Shown here one piece after another: positions 1 through 9,098 of a stretch of DNA of 59,081 nucleotides. Both the position numbers and the translations under genes were made by a program. Location: NCBI GenBank assembly GCA_005223085.1, contig NJBP01000007.1, positions 1 through 59,081 on the forward strand, in the 5' to 3' direction. Each line of letters opens with the position of its first letter. The first letter of the stretch is position 1. The notes beneath the pieces are model-generated. The model saw nothing but the letters and a program-made list of their open reading frames with translations. It was not told where the DNA came from and did no database searches. The stretch comes from Candidatus Aerophobetes bacterium Ae_b3b (GTDB taxonomy: Bacteria; Aerophobota; Aerophobia; Aerophobales; AE-B3A).

Positions 1-300
1 CGTTCCATCTAATTCAATCATCAATTGATCGATCTCGGACTGATGGGTTGCATCCATCTCTTTAATCTTTGGATTAATAATCTCGTTAACATTCTTTATG
101 GCCTTACCTACTCCTTTACCCATCCATTTTTTTCCTCCATCCCTTAGCTCCACCGCTTCATATGCTCCGGTAGAAGCTCCGGAAGGAACAGCTGCTCTAC
201 CAATAGATCCATCCTCCAGTCTTACCTCTACTTCCACGGTAGGATTTCCCCGGGAATCCAGGATCTGCCACGCCTCTACACCTTTAATATTTTTACCCAT
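1..300 (-). CDS. eno: Enolase, N-terminal part (3' end beyond window)
   Basis: Enolase interconverts 2-phosphoglycerate and phosphoenolpyruvate in glycolysis and gluconeogenesis, in the cytosol. Only the first 100 codons are inside the window; the frame is open at the left edge. The reading [20 protein letters not shown] is the classic enolase start, followed by the mobile loop SGASTG (about residues 40-45) and EAVELRDG. The catalytic Lys/Glu residues of the barrel domain lie outside. The ATG at 300 has a GAGGAGG ribosome site about 10 nt upstream, inside the last codons of the preceding gene, so the two are probably co-translated. Family assignment is secure; completeness cannot be judged. 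Confidence 0.95.
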   Translation of the reverse strand, partial: MGKNIKGVEAWQILDSRGNPTVEVEVRLEDGSIGRAAVPSGASTGAYEAVELRDGGKKWMGKGVGKAIKNVNEIINPKIKEMDATHQSEIDQLMIELDGT

Positions 301-305
301 GGTAG

Positions 306-677
306 CTAGACCTCCTCTATCCTTACCGGATCATGATCCTTGATGATTTTAAATCCCTCTGGATCTGTCTCTATTTTTCCCACAACAATCACCTCGCTGG
401 CCGGTCTGATTTCCTCCCCCTTGCTTGCAGGAGTGGGACCAAAGAATATGCAAAGAGCACTCCCAGGGGGCCAAAAAGCTATATCCCCCCTGTCCACCAC
501 GTTTCTCTTCTCCCCTCCTGCCTGCTTTAAGGATACGGCAAAATAAATCTCATCCCCCCAGCGATTAGCAGAAGCCTCGATAGGAAGAGCTTCTACCAAA
601 GCTTCTGCCATAGGCGAATTATTTAAGATGGCCATTCTTTCCACTGCACCTGCTTTTATCCTAATTCTTTTACTCAT
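306..677 (-). CDS. Cyclophilin-like fold protein (TM1367 type)
   Basis: A 123-residue protein resembling the small cyclophilin-like family typified by Thermotoga TM1367 (Pfam Cyclophil_like, formerly DUF369). The visible signature is NRWGDEIYF near residue 45 and [17 protein letters not shown] near residue 75, followed by PAS and VIVVGKIE. The family has a cyclophilin-type barrel but no established enzymatic role. An in-frame start exists six codons upstream, but the ATG at 677 has GGAGG five bases before it and fits the family length better. It sits between purE and eno with short gaps, so it is likely part of their transcript; context does not reveal a function. Confidence 0.8.
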   Translation of the reverse strand: MSKRIRIKAGAVERMAILNNSPMAEALVEALPIEASANRWGDEIYFAVSLKQAGGEKRNVVDRGDIAFWPPGSALCIFFGPTPASKGEEIRPASEVIVVGKIETDPEGFKIIKDHDPVRIEEV

Positions 678-710
678 ATCTTCCTCCGTTAACAAGACAA
701 CTCGGGATGT

Positions 711-1193
711 TTAAGGGGATGATGGTGGAAAGGATCCACGGGCAAGTTTGACTTTGTAATCCTTTAATTTTTTCTTAATCTCAGGTGATGATAAAGCCAG
801 TATTTGAGCGGCTAACACGGCTGCGTTTTTTGCTCCAGCAGCTCCTAAAGCCATGCAGGCTACTGGCACCCCACTCGGCATTTGAACAATGGAATACAAG
901 GAGTCCAGGCCTTGCAGGCTTGAGGTAAGAGGCACTCCAATTACGGGCAAGGTTGTATGAGCAGCCATTGTCCCGGGCAGGTGAGCTGCTCCTCCTGCTC
1001 CTGCAATAACCACCTTTATCCCCCGAGACTCAAGATGTTTGGCATAGTCCGAAGTTGCCTCAGGCGTTCGATGAGCAGAGAGAACTTTCACCTCATAGGA
1101 AATGGTAAACTCGTCGAGTAAAGTCAAGCAATTTTTCATAACCTCCCGGTCAGATTCACTGCCCATTACGACACTAACCCGAGTTTTGGACAA
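711..1193 (-). CDS. purE: N5-carboxyaminoimidazole ribonucleotide mutase
   Basis: PurE moves the carboxyl of N5-CAIR to C4, making CAIR in de novo purine synthesis. The 160-residue product has the class I signatures [17 protein letters not shown] (catalytic His) and [10 protein letters not shown][13 protein letters not shown]. The start chosen is a TTG at 1193, one base after the hisG stop, with AAGGTGG nine bases upstream; a longer version from TTG at 1229 would overlap hisG by 35 nt and has no family support. PurK is not in the window. The tight junction suggests translational coupling to hisG; both are nucleotide-linked biosynthetic genes. Confidence 0.95.
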   Translation of the reverse strand: MSKTRVSVVMGSESDREVMKNCLTLLDEFTISYEVKVLSAHRTPEATSDYAKHLESRGIKVVIAGAGGAAHLPGTMAAHTTLPVIGVPLTSSLQGLDSLYSIVQMPSGVPVACMALGAAGAKNAAVLAAQILALSSPEIKKKLKDYKVKLARGSFPPSSP

Positions 1194-1194
1194 C

Positions 1195-2067
1195 TTAATA
1201 CACCACCTTATTAAGGGGATACTCAACAATTCCCTCTCCCCCTATTTTTTTAATTCTGGGGATTAACTGCCGAGCTTGAAACTCATCTAGGATTATCTCC
1301 ACTGCCCACCATCCTTCTTCGCTGAGCTTAGAGATAGTCGGTTTTTTTAAAGCAGGCAGGACGTCAAGGAGTTTCTTTAGATTAGCCTGGGAGATGTTCA
1401 TTTTTAAACCGACCTTTCCCATCCCATTTAGTGCTCCTTCTAAAAGAATAGCTATATTTTTAATCTTCTCTTTCTTCCAGGAATCAGTCAAAGAGAATGG
1501 ATTAGCAATTAACCAGGTCGTTGACTCCAGTACCGTGTCTACTATACGAAGATTATGGGCCCTTAGGGATTCTCCTGTTTCGGTAAGCTCGACTATGGCA
1601 TCTACCAGAGAGGGAGGCTTCACCTCGGTAGTTCCCCAGGAAAACTCTACCTCAGCGCTTACACCCTTTTCCTTTAAATAATTTCGGGTTACATTGACGA
1701 GCTCAGTAGCAATCCTTTTCCCCTCGAGGTCCTCTACCTGCTTTATTGGGGAATCTAAAGGAACGGCCAGAACCCATTTCACTCGATTTAGCCCCTGCTT
1801 GGAATAAATTAACTCCTTCACCCTCTTTACCACGGCTCCTCTTTCCAGAATCCAGTCATGACCAGCCAAACCTACATCCAGCATTCCCTTTTCTACATAA
1901 ACCGGGATCTCCTGAGTCCGGATCAATAAACCCTCCAACTCTTCGTCATTTATGGAGGGAACATAGGACCTTTCCCCCCGGGTGATTTGATAACCGGCCC
2001 TGGCAAATAGATCAATGCTCATTTTCTCTAAACTTCCCTTGGGCAGTCCTATCTTAAGTTTTCGCAT
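1195..2067 (-). CDS. hisG: ATP phosphoribosyltransferase, long form
   Basis: HisG condenses ATP with PRPP, the first and feedback-regulated step of histidine synthesis. At 290 residues it is the long form with its own C-terminal ACT-like regulatory domain (about residues 210-290), so it should not need HisZ. The N-terminus [11 protein letters not shown] and the PRPP-binding stretch [19 protein letters not shown] are visible. It lies 59 nt downstream of a secretin-related pilus gene and directly upstream of purE, away from other his genes apart from hisB about 9 kb upstream on the same strand. Start ATG has a modest AGAGG site. Confidence 0.95.
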   Translation of the reverse strand: MRKLKIGLPKGSLEKMSIDLFARAGYQITRGERSYVPSINDEELEGLLIRTQEIPVYVEKGMLDVGLAGHDWILERGAVVKRVKELIYSKQGLNRVKWVLAVPLDSPIKQVEDLEGKRIATELVNVTRNYLKEKGVSAEVEFSWGTTEVKPPSLVDAIVELTETGESLRAHNLRIVDTVLESTTWLIANPFSLTDSWKKEKIKNIAILLEGALNGMGKVGLKMNISQANLKKLLDVLPALKKPTISKLSEEGWWAVEIILDEFQARQLIPRIKKIGGEGIVEYPLNKVVY

Positions 2068-2093
2068 CTCTAACTACCTCTTATGGTAAACGC

Positions 2094-2116
2094 TGTTAGA
2101 TGTTTACTATCTAACA
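2094..2116 (-). other. Stem-loop between the secretin gene and hisG
   Basis: A perfect 8-bp inverted repeat (TGTTAGAT / ATCTAACA) with a 7-nt loop occupies most of the 59-nt gap between the secretin-related gene and hisG. There is no T-run after it on the minus strand, so it is not a standard intrinsic terminator. It may stabilise the mRNA end or bind a regulator; function is inference. Confidence 0.5.
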
Positions 2117-2126
2117 CGGTAAATCT

Positions 2127-4424
2127 TTAGCTTGACCGGGGAACATCGAGCAGCTTAATAATAGTTTCCACTTCTTGCTGATAGAAGACACTATCAATCA
2201 CCACTATTTTATTACCCTGGCCAAAAATTTTACCCTTATCTGATAAAAGAACTCGAACCACTCCCTCTACCTTTTCGGCCTCAATATACTTTAATTCATA
2301 AATTCTTCTTTTCTTTTGTCTTTCGAAGGTATCTATTTTCTCAATCTCTTCTTTAATGAGCTCAAAAGGATAAGGACTCTCCTCTAAAGTAAGTAAATTC
2401 GAAACTTCATCTATACTTAAAATCCGGGCCGGGGGAGACTTCATTCTCTCTACTATTTCTATGACTTGAGGAAGAGAGGCGTACTTTAAATAGACAAAGT
2501 TCCTCTTCTTTTGCTTTTCAAAATCATCGAGAGCGGCCAGTCTTTCTCCAATCAGTTTCAGGTGATATTCGGAATCCACAGCAGACAGAGAGTTTTTCTC
2601 CAGGATAGCCTCAATGCTACCTTTATCGGACAAAAGGCTCTGCAGGTGCCTCGCTAGAGAGGAGTCCAGAGCATACTTTAACTGATAGACCATCTTCTTG
2701 GGTTGATAAGTGTCAAAACTGGCTACCATCTCTGTTATCTGAGGAAACCTCCATCCCCGAGCCGTAATTATGAGAGCATTCCTCTCTGGATTTACCCCCA
2801 TGGTTGCTTTATCTGAGAGTAGCAGAGAAGAAGCCTTTTTAAATTCCTCGGATTGGAAAAGATCTTTTGCCCTTACATATTTTAGGGAATATAGCTCGGT
2901 CTTTTTCTGAGTCTCAAAGTTGTCCAGTTTTTTAATCTCCCCGGTTATTTGCTGGATCACCCAGTTATTGTCTACCACTACCAGGCTTTCTTCTTCCACG
3001 CGAATAGATCCCTGAGGAGAGAGGAATTTTTCCAGGAGAGAGATAACTTCGGCTTCCTTAACGTACTTTAAGGGAAAGACCTTTTTCTGAGGTATCTGAT
3101 TGGACATCTCTACGGAAGATATAGCTTTTTCTATCTTAAAGACCTGATATGCCCCATCCTCCACCACCAAACTATTAGTCTTTTTGTCTATCTTGATAGA
3201 ACCTCTTGAGGAAAGAAGAAGAAGAAGGGTCTCTTTAGTAGGTTCGGGAGAAGAGTAACGAAGGGGGAAGATCTTCTCTCTTCTCTGCTGTGGGTAAGTG
3301 CCAATTTTGGTGAGCACATCCTCAATGACCTTCATTTGATCTTCATTGTCCCTCACCAGAACTGAATTGGGAGGAGCCTCTTTAGGATTTATTTCCATCA
3401 TCCCCTGGGGGCTAATGATCTCGCTTATCTGTCGAGCAACCTCTTCGGCGAGGGCGTAGCGGAAAGTGAAAATCCTTTTGGTTCTGCCCTCTATTTCTCT
3501 CGGTCTAAGGATATGGGGTTTTATGGTGATAAGAAGATTCCCGGAGGATTCGGTCTCCTTCCAACTCTTAAATAGATTTCCCAGGATGGGTAGACCAGAG
3601 AGAATAGGAAAGCGCGTTTGTACCCTGCTCTTTTTCTCGGTTTTTAACCCACCAATGATAATGGATTCCCCGCTTTTTACGGTAATGTTGGTGGGAGATA
3701 CCTTTCGAAGAAATGTAGGCCGCTCTGGCCCAAATTCGGTAGTGTCATAGCGGGCTATCAATGGAACGATGACCATTTGGACCAGATCATCTCCGATTAT
3801 CTTTGGCAGTACTTGAAGAACAATACCCACGGTAGCATACTCATAGATGTATTCTTCAGTGACCACTCCTTCTATGATCTCACGGTTAATTTTGGAAAGA
3901 TAAGAAATATCTTTGACATCATAGATTCCTGCCACCTCTCCGCTCATGGTGGTTATCCGAGGTGCAGAGAGGACCCTGGCTTTTCCCTCCGAGATGAGGG
4001 TATTTAGAATAGCCTCAAATTTTTCTTCTCCGGTCAGGAGCCGATAAAATGTGAAAAGGAGCCCTCCTTTTTCCCTTTCTCCCACTTCGGAAAGTTCACT
4101 GGTTCCGTATTTCAACTCTGTTCCCTCTCCCGGTGTCTCGGAAGGAACTTTTACTCCGGTTAACCGCTCGAAATAAGTACCAAAAGTTTGGGCTACATCT
4201 TCACTGAGTTCCAGTACTCGGGCTTCAATTTGAACTTGCCGGATTTCCATAGGGAATTGAGGAATCATCCTCTCTATGTCTTGCAGTTTTTCCCGAGTTG
4301 CTTTAACGGTTATCCTGCCAGTAGACGTATCTACTAAAATAGAGGATTGGCTAAAAGCCTTAACCGCGCAAAAGAAGAATATTGTGGAGAAGACCAATAT
4401 TTGCACCATATTAATTTTACGCAT
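2127..4424 (-). CDS. Secretin-domain protein with seven C-terminal N1-like modules (rearranged PilQ)
   Basis: A 765-residue predicted outer-membrane secretin component. Residues 1-25 form a signal peptide (hydrophobic core followed by AFSQ). A half N1-type segment spans about 28-75. The secretin domain runs about 135-306, with RVLSAPRITT, VGIVLQVLPKI, NITVKSGESIIIGG and FPILSGLPILGNLFKS followed by LLITIKPHIL. In ordinary secretins this domain is last. Here it is followed, from about 317 to 765, by seven diverged modules of about 60-68 residues, each opening with a pattern like LKY-A and containing LLS-x-x-GSI, which resemble secretin N1 repeats. The ATG at 4424 has CGGAGA seven bases upstream. 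It is the last of the pilMNOP-linked genes and would give a periplasm-to-outer-membrane channel; that it works with the adjacent N-domain protein is inference. Confidence 0.8.
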   Translation of the reverse strand: MRKINMVQILVFSTIFFFCAVKAFSQSSILVDTSTGRITVKATREKLQDIERMIPQFPMEIRQVQIEARVLELSEDVAQTFGTYFERLTGVKVPSETPGEGTELKYGTSELSEVGEREKGGLLFTFYRLLTGEEKFEAILNTLISEGKARVLSAPRITTMSGEVAGIYDVKDISYLSKINREIIEGVVTEEYIYEYATVGIVLQVLPKIIGDDLVQMVIVPLIARYDTTEFGPERPTFLRKVSPTNITVKSGESIIIGGLKTEKKSRVQTRFPILSGLPILGNLFKSWKETESSGNLLITIKPHILRPREIEGRTKRIFTFRYALAEEVARQISEIISPQGMMEINPKEAPPNSVLVRDNEDQMKVIEDVLTKIGTYPQQRREKIFPLRYSSPEPTKETLLLLLSSRGSIKIDKKTNSLVVEDGAYQVFKIEKAISSVEMSNQIPQKKVFPLKYVKEAEVISLLEKFLSPQGSIRVEEESLVVVDNNWVIQQITGEIKKLDNFETQKKTELYSLKYVRAKDLFQSEEFKKASSLLLSDKATMGVNPERNALIITARGWRFPQITEMVASFDTYQPKKMVYQLKYALDSSLARHLQSLLSDKGSIEAILEKNSLSAVDSEYHLKLIGERLAALDDFEKQKKRNFVYLKYASLPQVIEIVERMKSPPARILSIDEVSNLLTLEESPYPFELIKEEIEKIDTFERQKKRRIYELKYIEAEKVEGVVRVLLSDKGKIFGQGNKIVVIDSVFYQQEVETIIKLLDVPRSS

Positions 4425-4464
4425 TATATATCTCCGCTATTATTTTTCTTCATTTGTGGGTCGG

Positions 4465-7398
4465 TCATTTTACCGGTCCTATCTTTCCCAAATCAATGGT
4501 CAGGGAAGGAACCTCCATCTCCATCCATTTACCTTCTTCTTTCTTTAACTCTATTCCCTGGATCTCCTCCGGTTTTACCCCCAGCATATTGGCTATGGCA
4601 ATGGCTATACGTTCCAGGGAACCCTCTTTGATGTAAAATGTCCTCACCGCAACTTCCTCAGCTCGGACGTTCATCTCCTTTACTACCTCATCAATCTGGA
4701 GTATCTGTCTTTTTAGATCCGTTACATAGATTATATTATTTTCCACTTGAGTTTTATTCTCGGAAGGATTGCTCTCTTCGGGACTACCCATTCCCTCCTG
4801 AGGAATTATGATATAGTCCCTGGTACTGCTTCTACTTTGGGTTTCTTCAGAATAGGGAAGACGAATCTTTCCGTATTCACTTATTACACCTTGAAGCTCA
4901 GATTCAGCTTCCTGGGTCGTTAAGTATTTAAGGAAGAATCTCCTGGTTACCAGTTGACCTTCCAGGATGTCTGTTTGTTTGACTAATCCATCTATACGCT
5001 TCAGATTTTTCGCTACGTCAACTACCACCAGGCTGGAGGTCTCCTCTTGTTCATCTACTTTGCCCTGGTCAGAAAGAAGGTCCTCCACTTTTCCCTTAAC
5101 CTCAGAAAGAAGAGCAAACCTGATCTCATAAGTTTTCTTCTGGGGCTGGAAGGTATCGAGCTTGGCCACCATCTTTTCGATCTGCGGAAGGTGGTAGGAG
5201 GTATCTTCCACGGTAAGAGTAGAGCTGGAGGGATCTCTCTTGAGCGTCCCTTGAGGTGAGAGGTCTTCTTTAACCACCTCGGCCACCTCCTCGAGGCTCA
5301 GATACCGGATGAAGAATTTTTTCTTCCTCATCTGCTTGGAGGGAGTATCCAGATCAGCAAGGAGATCTTCTATTTTCTTCAGGTTATAGGGAGTAGCCGT
5401 GACCACGACCTGATTTTCGGCCTCATTCACCTCTATCTTTCCCTTATCGGAAAGATAAAGGCGAGCAATTTTGGCTGCTTGAGGAGCCAAGGCAAACTTG
5501 AGGGTAAAAAGCTTCTGTGATGGTCGGAAATAATCCAATTTTGAGATAAGCTGCCCTGTCCTCATAAGATTATACCTAGTATCGGTGATGAGAAGAGAGT
5601 TGGTAGAGGAGTCGGCCTCTAGTTTACCCAGCCTGCTTAGATGGGGCTGGATAAGGGGAAAGATAGCCTCTGCCTGCACAAACTTCAAGCTAAAGCTCTG
5701 GGTAGAAAGCTGTCTGGCCGGCTCATCCAACTTTAAGATAGAGGCCGCTATCTCCTCCATCCTCTTTGGCTTATCGGTGATGAGGAGGCTGTTGGTCTCC
5801 TGGTTTAGCTCCATCTTTCCTACCTCGGAGAGAAGGGGCTTGAGGGAGCTAACTACCTCACCCACCAGAGCAGACTTGAGGGTAAAACTCTGGCTAAGAA
5901 GAGGAATGGGGCTGACCCTGATGATATTACCCATAACCTGGTACTCATAGTTATGAGGCTCAAGGATGATCTCAAGAGCCTTTAAGATAGGGATGGGTCT
6001 TTCAAAGCGAGCGCTGATCTTACCTTTAACCTCAGGGGGAGCGATTATGTTAAGGCCGGTCTTGGTAGAAAGAAGAGCTAGGGCCTCTTTTAAATCTACC
6101 CCCTTAAAGTCAAAAGGAGGAATGAGCTGATTTTCTATGGTGTCCAGCTCTTTAATGAGCTTATCTAAGATTTTTAGGTTTTTTCTTACATCAACTACCA
6201 CCAGGCTGGAGGTCTCCTCTTGTTCATCTACTTTGCCCTGGTCAGAAAGAAGATCCTCTACCCTGGTAGCTACCAGGGAAAGGGGAGCAAAGCTGATCTT
6301 ATAGATTCTTTTCCGGGGCTGGAAAGTATCGAGCTTAGTCACCATCTTTTCTATTTGGAGAAGGTGGTAGGAGGTATCTTCCACAGTAAGAGTAGAGCTT
6401 GAGGGATCTCTCTTGAGCTTGCCCTGGGGGGAGAGACTTTCTTTAACCACCTCAGCCAAATCTTTTAAGCTCATATACCTGATGAGGAATTTTTTCTTTT
6501 TCATCTGCTTGGAGGGAGTATCCAGCTCAGCAACAAGATGGTCGATCTTCTCCAAACTGTAGGAAGAGGCCTTGACCAGAATCTCATTTTTATCTTCTCT
6601 CACCTCGAGATCACCCTCAGGAGTAAGGTAGCCGGAAATGAGCTTCGCTACCTCAGAAGCTAGAGCAAACTTTAAGCTAAACAGCTTCTCTTGGGCTTTG
6701 AAGTGGTCCAAAGATAAGATGACCTCCTCGATTTTGCTGAGACTGTATCTGGTATCGGTAATGAGAAGGCTATTGGTAGAAGAGTCAACCTCTAGTTTAC
6801 CCACCCTGCTTAGATGGGGCTGGATCAGAGAAGAAATAGCCTCTGCCTGGATAAACTTCAAGCTAAAGCTCTGGGTAGAAAGCTGTCCGGCTGGCTCATC
6901 CAACTTTAAGATAGAGACCGCTATCTCCTCCATCCTCTTTGGCTTATCGGTGATGAGGAGGCTGTTGGTCTCCTGGTTTAGCTCGATCTTTCCTACCTCG
7001 GAGAGAAGAGGCTTGAGGGAGCTTTCTATCTCACTAGCTAAGGCAGACTTTAGGGTAAAACTTTGGCTAAGAAGAGGGATGGGGCTGACCCTGATGATAT
7101 TGTCCACGATCTCGTACTCATAGTCATAAGGCTCAAGGATGATTTCAAGAGCCTTTAAGACAGGGACATTTTCAAAACGAGCAATGGGAACCCTACCCTG
7201 AACTTCCGGGGTGACAATTATATTCAACCCTGTCTTAGCAGAAAGGATATCCAATAAGTCATTCAAATCTATATCCTTAAAATCAATAGAAATAGAAATT
7301 GAGTCATAAGGAATGCCTTCAGCGTGACCGAGCAAGGCTGCGTTAATCAATCCTCCAAGAAATCCCAGCAGCACCAAAACCAAAAGTAATTTTCTCAT
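4465..7398 (-). CDS. PilQ-like N-domain protein with duplicated N0 plus N1 modules, no barrel
   Basis: A 977-residue exported protein. Residues 1-27 are a signal peptide. An N0/STN domain (about 36-105; IDFKDIDLNDLLDILSAKTG and ending IIRVSP) is followed by five N1-like modules to about 425. A second N0 domain (about 427-496) and five more modules follow, then one degenerate module and a short tail from about 817 to 977. The two blocks align with a constant offset of 391 residues. No secretin barrel domain is present. N0/N1 domains in PilQ build stacked rings in the periplasm, so this looks like the periplasmic part of a split secretin. Its ATG overlaps the pilP stop (ATGA), giving translational coupling with pilMNOP. 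Confidence 0.8.
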   Translation of the reverse strand: MRKLLLVLVLLGFLGGLINAALLGHAEGIPYDSISISIDFKDIDLNDLLDILSAKTGLNIIVTPEVQGRVPIARFENVPVLKALEIILEPYDYEYEIVDNIIRVSPIPLLSQSFTLKSALASEIESSLKPLLSEVGKIELNQETNSLLITDKPKRMEEIAVSILKLDEPAGQLSTQSFSLKFIQAEAISSLIQPHLSRVGKLEVDSSTNSLLITDTRYSLSKIEEVILSLDHFKAQEKLFSLKFALASEVAKLISGYLTPEGDLEVREDKNEILVKASSYSLEKIDHLVAELDTPSKQMKKKKFLIRYMSLKDLAEVVKESLSPQGKLKRDPSSSTLTVEDTSYHLLQIEKMVTKLDTFQPRKRIYKISFAPLSLVATRVEDLLSDQGKVDEQEETSSLVVVDVRKNLKILDKLIKELDTIENQLIPPFDFKGVDLKEALALLSTKTGLNIIAPPEVKGKISARFERPIPILKALEIILEPHNYEYQVMGNIIRVSPIPLLSQSFTLKSALVGEVVSSLKPLLSEVGKMELNQETNSLLITDKPKRMEEIAASILKLDEPARQLSTQSFSLKFVQAEAIFPLIQPHLSRLGKLEADSSTNSLLITDTRYNLMRTGQLISKLDYFRPSQKLFTLKFALAPQAAKIARLYLSDKGKIEVNEAENQVVVTATPYNLKKIEDLLADLDTPSKQMRKKKFFIRYLSLEEVAEVVKEDLSPQGTLKRDPSSSTLTVEDTSYHLPQIEKMVAKLDTFQPQKKTYEIRFALLSEVKGKVEDLLSDQGKVDEQEETSSLVVVDVAKNLKRIDGLVKQTDILEGQLVTRRFFLKYLTTQEAESELQGVISEYGKIRLPYSEETQSRSSTRDYIIIPQEGMGSPEESNPSENKTQVENNIIYVTDLKRQILQIDEVVKEMNVRAEEVAVRTFYIKEGSLERIAIAIANMLGVKPEEIQGIELKKEEGKWMEMEVPSLTIDLGKIGPVK
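4948..7293 (-). repeat. In-frame tandem duplication, 1173-bp unit, inside the N-domain gene
   Basis: Two adjacent units of 1173 bp (about 6121-7293 and 4948-6120) encode the two N0-plus-five-module blocks. The offset is exact at widely separated landmarks: for example 5018-5079 and 6191-6252 are identical over 62 nt, and the segment starting at 5761 recurs at 6934. The unit is a multiple of three and preserves the frame. Boundaries are approximate because the ends are less conserved. Confidence 0.85.
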
Positions 7399-7874
7399 TC
7401 TCTCATCCTTAGCTTAACTATTTTCTTTTCGCCAACTAGGGTAACCTCGCCCTTTTTGGCCTCGAGCTTAAATACTTGAAACTCTCCGATCCGATCACCC
7501 TTTTTCACAATCCATTTCCCATCTTTTCCCTCAATTAAAGCAAAAACCCCTTTTTTATCCCATACCAGCCCGATCAATCTATATCCTGACTCTGTTACTA
7601 TTTTTTTTGGCCTGGATTTTTCCACTTCTTGCCTGGTTTCTGGTACTTGCGGTCTTGTCTCCATGCTTTCTTCAACTACTACTATCTTTTCTTTAGTCAC
7701 TAAAGGAATAAAAGGATCCCGTAACCCCTCGCTGTTGTACAAAAAAATTGGCGGTAAGAAGGACTCTATTTCGATGTCCCTTTCCTCTCCTTTCAAAGCA
7801 AAGCACCCATAGAAAGAAATGCTCATCATTACCCCGGCACCTAAGACAATCGAAGAAATTATCTTTCCCTTCAT
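7395..7874 (-). CDS. pilP: PilP-like pilus assembly lipoprotein
   Basis: A 159-residue PilP-type protein linking the PilMNO inner-membrane complex to the secretin. It has an N-terminal hydrophobic segment ending FYGC (Cys24, a possible though non-ideal lipobox), the family motif RDPFIP at about 52-57, a low-complexity linker, and a C-terminal beta domain (about 95-155; GYRLIGLVWDKKG-x-FALIE and VKKGDRIG). It overlaps pilO upstream and the N-domain gene downstream by 4 nt each (ATGA), which argues for one coupled operon. The N-terminal lipidation is uncertain. Confidence 0.8.
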   Translation of the reverse strand: MKGKIISSIVLGAGVMMSISFYGCFALKGEERDIEIESFLPPIFLYNSEGLRDPFIPLVTKEKIVVVEESMETRPQVPETRQEVEKSRPKKIVTESGYRLIGLVWDKKGVFALIEGKDGKWIVKKGDRIGEFQVFKLEAKKGEVTLVGEKKIVKLRMRE

Positions 7875-8521
7875 TCCTCTTTTTCTCGACTCCGTCTTGG
7901 CGTCTCTTTTGCAGATTGAGAACTTGAAATTTTGGGGGTCTTTTCGGCAGTTAACTCTGCTTTAGACTTGTATAAGGATAAAAGAAGATCTACCTCCACC
8001 GTATATTTCTCTTTCTCCTCAAGACTCTGCTCCCCTTTCCTTATCCCTCGCATTTTAATCTCATCAACCCATAGACCCATTATCCTACCTCTTTTATCCA
8101 TGGCGGATAGAAGCATACCCAGGGCATGATAGGTAGAAAACAAATGAATTCTCACCGGAATTCGATTGTAATATTGCCCCCCTATAACCTCCTCAGGAAC
8201 TATCTTCACATAATCAATCCCATATTTCTTCGACATCCGACCCAATTCTTGAAACACAGAAAAACTTTCGTCTTCCTTTACCAGGTAGCTCTCCAGAGAA
8301 GTCAGCTTTAAGGTTATCGCCTGGTACTTCTCTTTTAACTTTTCATATTCAACCACTTTCTCCTTAATCTGTAGAACTCTTAGATTGGCCCCCTTCACCT
8401 CTTGGTTTATTTTTTCAACAAGTTTAGCTTGAGGATAGTAAAATCCCCAATAAAAAAAGGCAATGACCCCGAGAAAGATCCCCAATCCAACTACTATTCT
8501 ACCCCTTAGCGTGAAAATCAA
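7871..8521 (-). CDS. pilO: PilO-like inner-membrane pilus assembly protein
   Basis: A 216-residue PilO-type protein: short cytoplasmic N-terminus, one transmembrane helix at about 8-30, a coiled-coil at about 35-75, then a periplasmic ferredoxin-like domain (YGIDYVKIVPEE, YYNRIPVRIHLFSTYHALG). The C-terminus is a charged low-complexity tail of about 30 residues. In type IV pili PilO pairs with PilN and contacts PilP. It begins one base after the pilN stop and overlaps pilP by 4 nt. GspM-like alternatives are possible on fold alone, but the gene order supports PilO. Confidence 0.82.
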   Translation of the reverse strand: MIFTLRGRIVVGLGIFLGVIAFFYWGFYYPQAKLVEKINQEVKGANLRVLQIKEKVVEYEKLKEKYQAITLKLTSLESYLVKEDESFSVFQELGRMSKKYGIDYVKIVPEEVIGGQYYNRIPVRIHLFSTYHALGMLLSAMDKRGRIMGLWVDEIKMRGIRKGEQSLEEKEKYTVEVDLLLSLYKSKAELTAEKTPKISSSQSAKETPRRSREKEE

Positions 8522-8522
8522 A

Positions 8523-9098
8523 CTATAGTCCCTTCTTGAGAGGAACAGGTCCCCTCAGCTTACAACTAATGGCAAAATCCATTACTTCTCTTTTCTCCAT
8601 GGTTCTCTTGGTCATTCCCAAGAGAGCTACTTCTGTAAAAAGAGGTGACTTGATTAAATTTTCCATAAACTTACCCATATCAATGGTTTTACTGAGGCTA
8701 CTTCCCTCAATGGCTAAAATCTGTTCTTTTCCTTGAGTCTCTTTAGTGAGTTCAGTGAGCCAGATTTTCTCGGGTAAAGCTCGGCTTATTTCATACAACA
8801 CCTGTGACCAAGGAGACCGTGAGACGATTAAATTTTCAATCGAGGTCAACCTTGCCTGAAGTTCGCTCTCTTCACGCTTTAATTTTTCCAATTCCTGCAG
8901 GACCGGTCGGTATTTTCTTAGTGTTAGTTGTTCCAACTCTAATCGCCGTTTTGCTGCTGGGAGCTCATCTCTCAGGGGGAGAAAAAGAAGAACACAGATC
9001 AGGACACTGAACAGAATAGAAATTGATACAAAAACTACAAAAGCGCCAATTTTTTTCTTTTCGATTAGCTCTCTTGGTAATAGATTTATCCTGATCAA
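8523..9098 (-). CDS. pilN: PilN-like inner-membrane pilus assembly protein
   Basis: A 191-residue PilN-type protein. It opens with MIRINLLPRELIEKKK, the conserved INLLP peptide that docks into the PilM groove, followed by a transmembrane helix (about 17-40), a coiled-coil (about 45-90) and a ferredoxin-like periplasmic domain. The start overlaps the pilM stop by 4 nt. Together with pilM, pilO and pilP it forms the alignment subcomplex between the cytoplasmic motor and the outer-membrane channel. No pilus motor ATPase, pilin or prepilin peptidase gene is in the window. Confidence 0.87.
   Translation of the reverse strand: MIRINLLPRELIEKKKIGAFVVFVSISILFSVLICVLLFLPLRDELPAAKRRLELEQLTLRKYRPVLQELEKLKREESELQARLTSIENLIVSRSPWSQVLYEISRALPEKIWLTELTKETQGKEQILAIEGSSLSKTIDMGKFMENLIKSPLFTEVALLGMTKRTMEKREVMDFAISCKLRGPVPLKKGL

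Noticed and set aside
2094-2116. Histidine attenuator upstream of hisG
   Set aside because: There is no His-rich leader peptide and no alternative terminator hairpin with a T-run; only a single short stem-loop is present.
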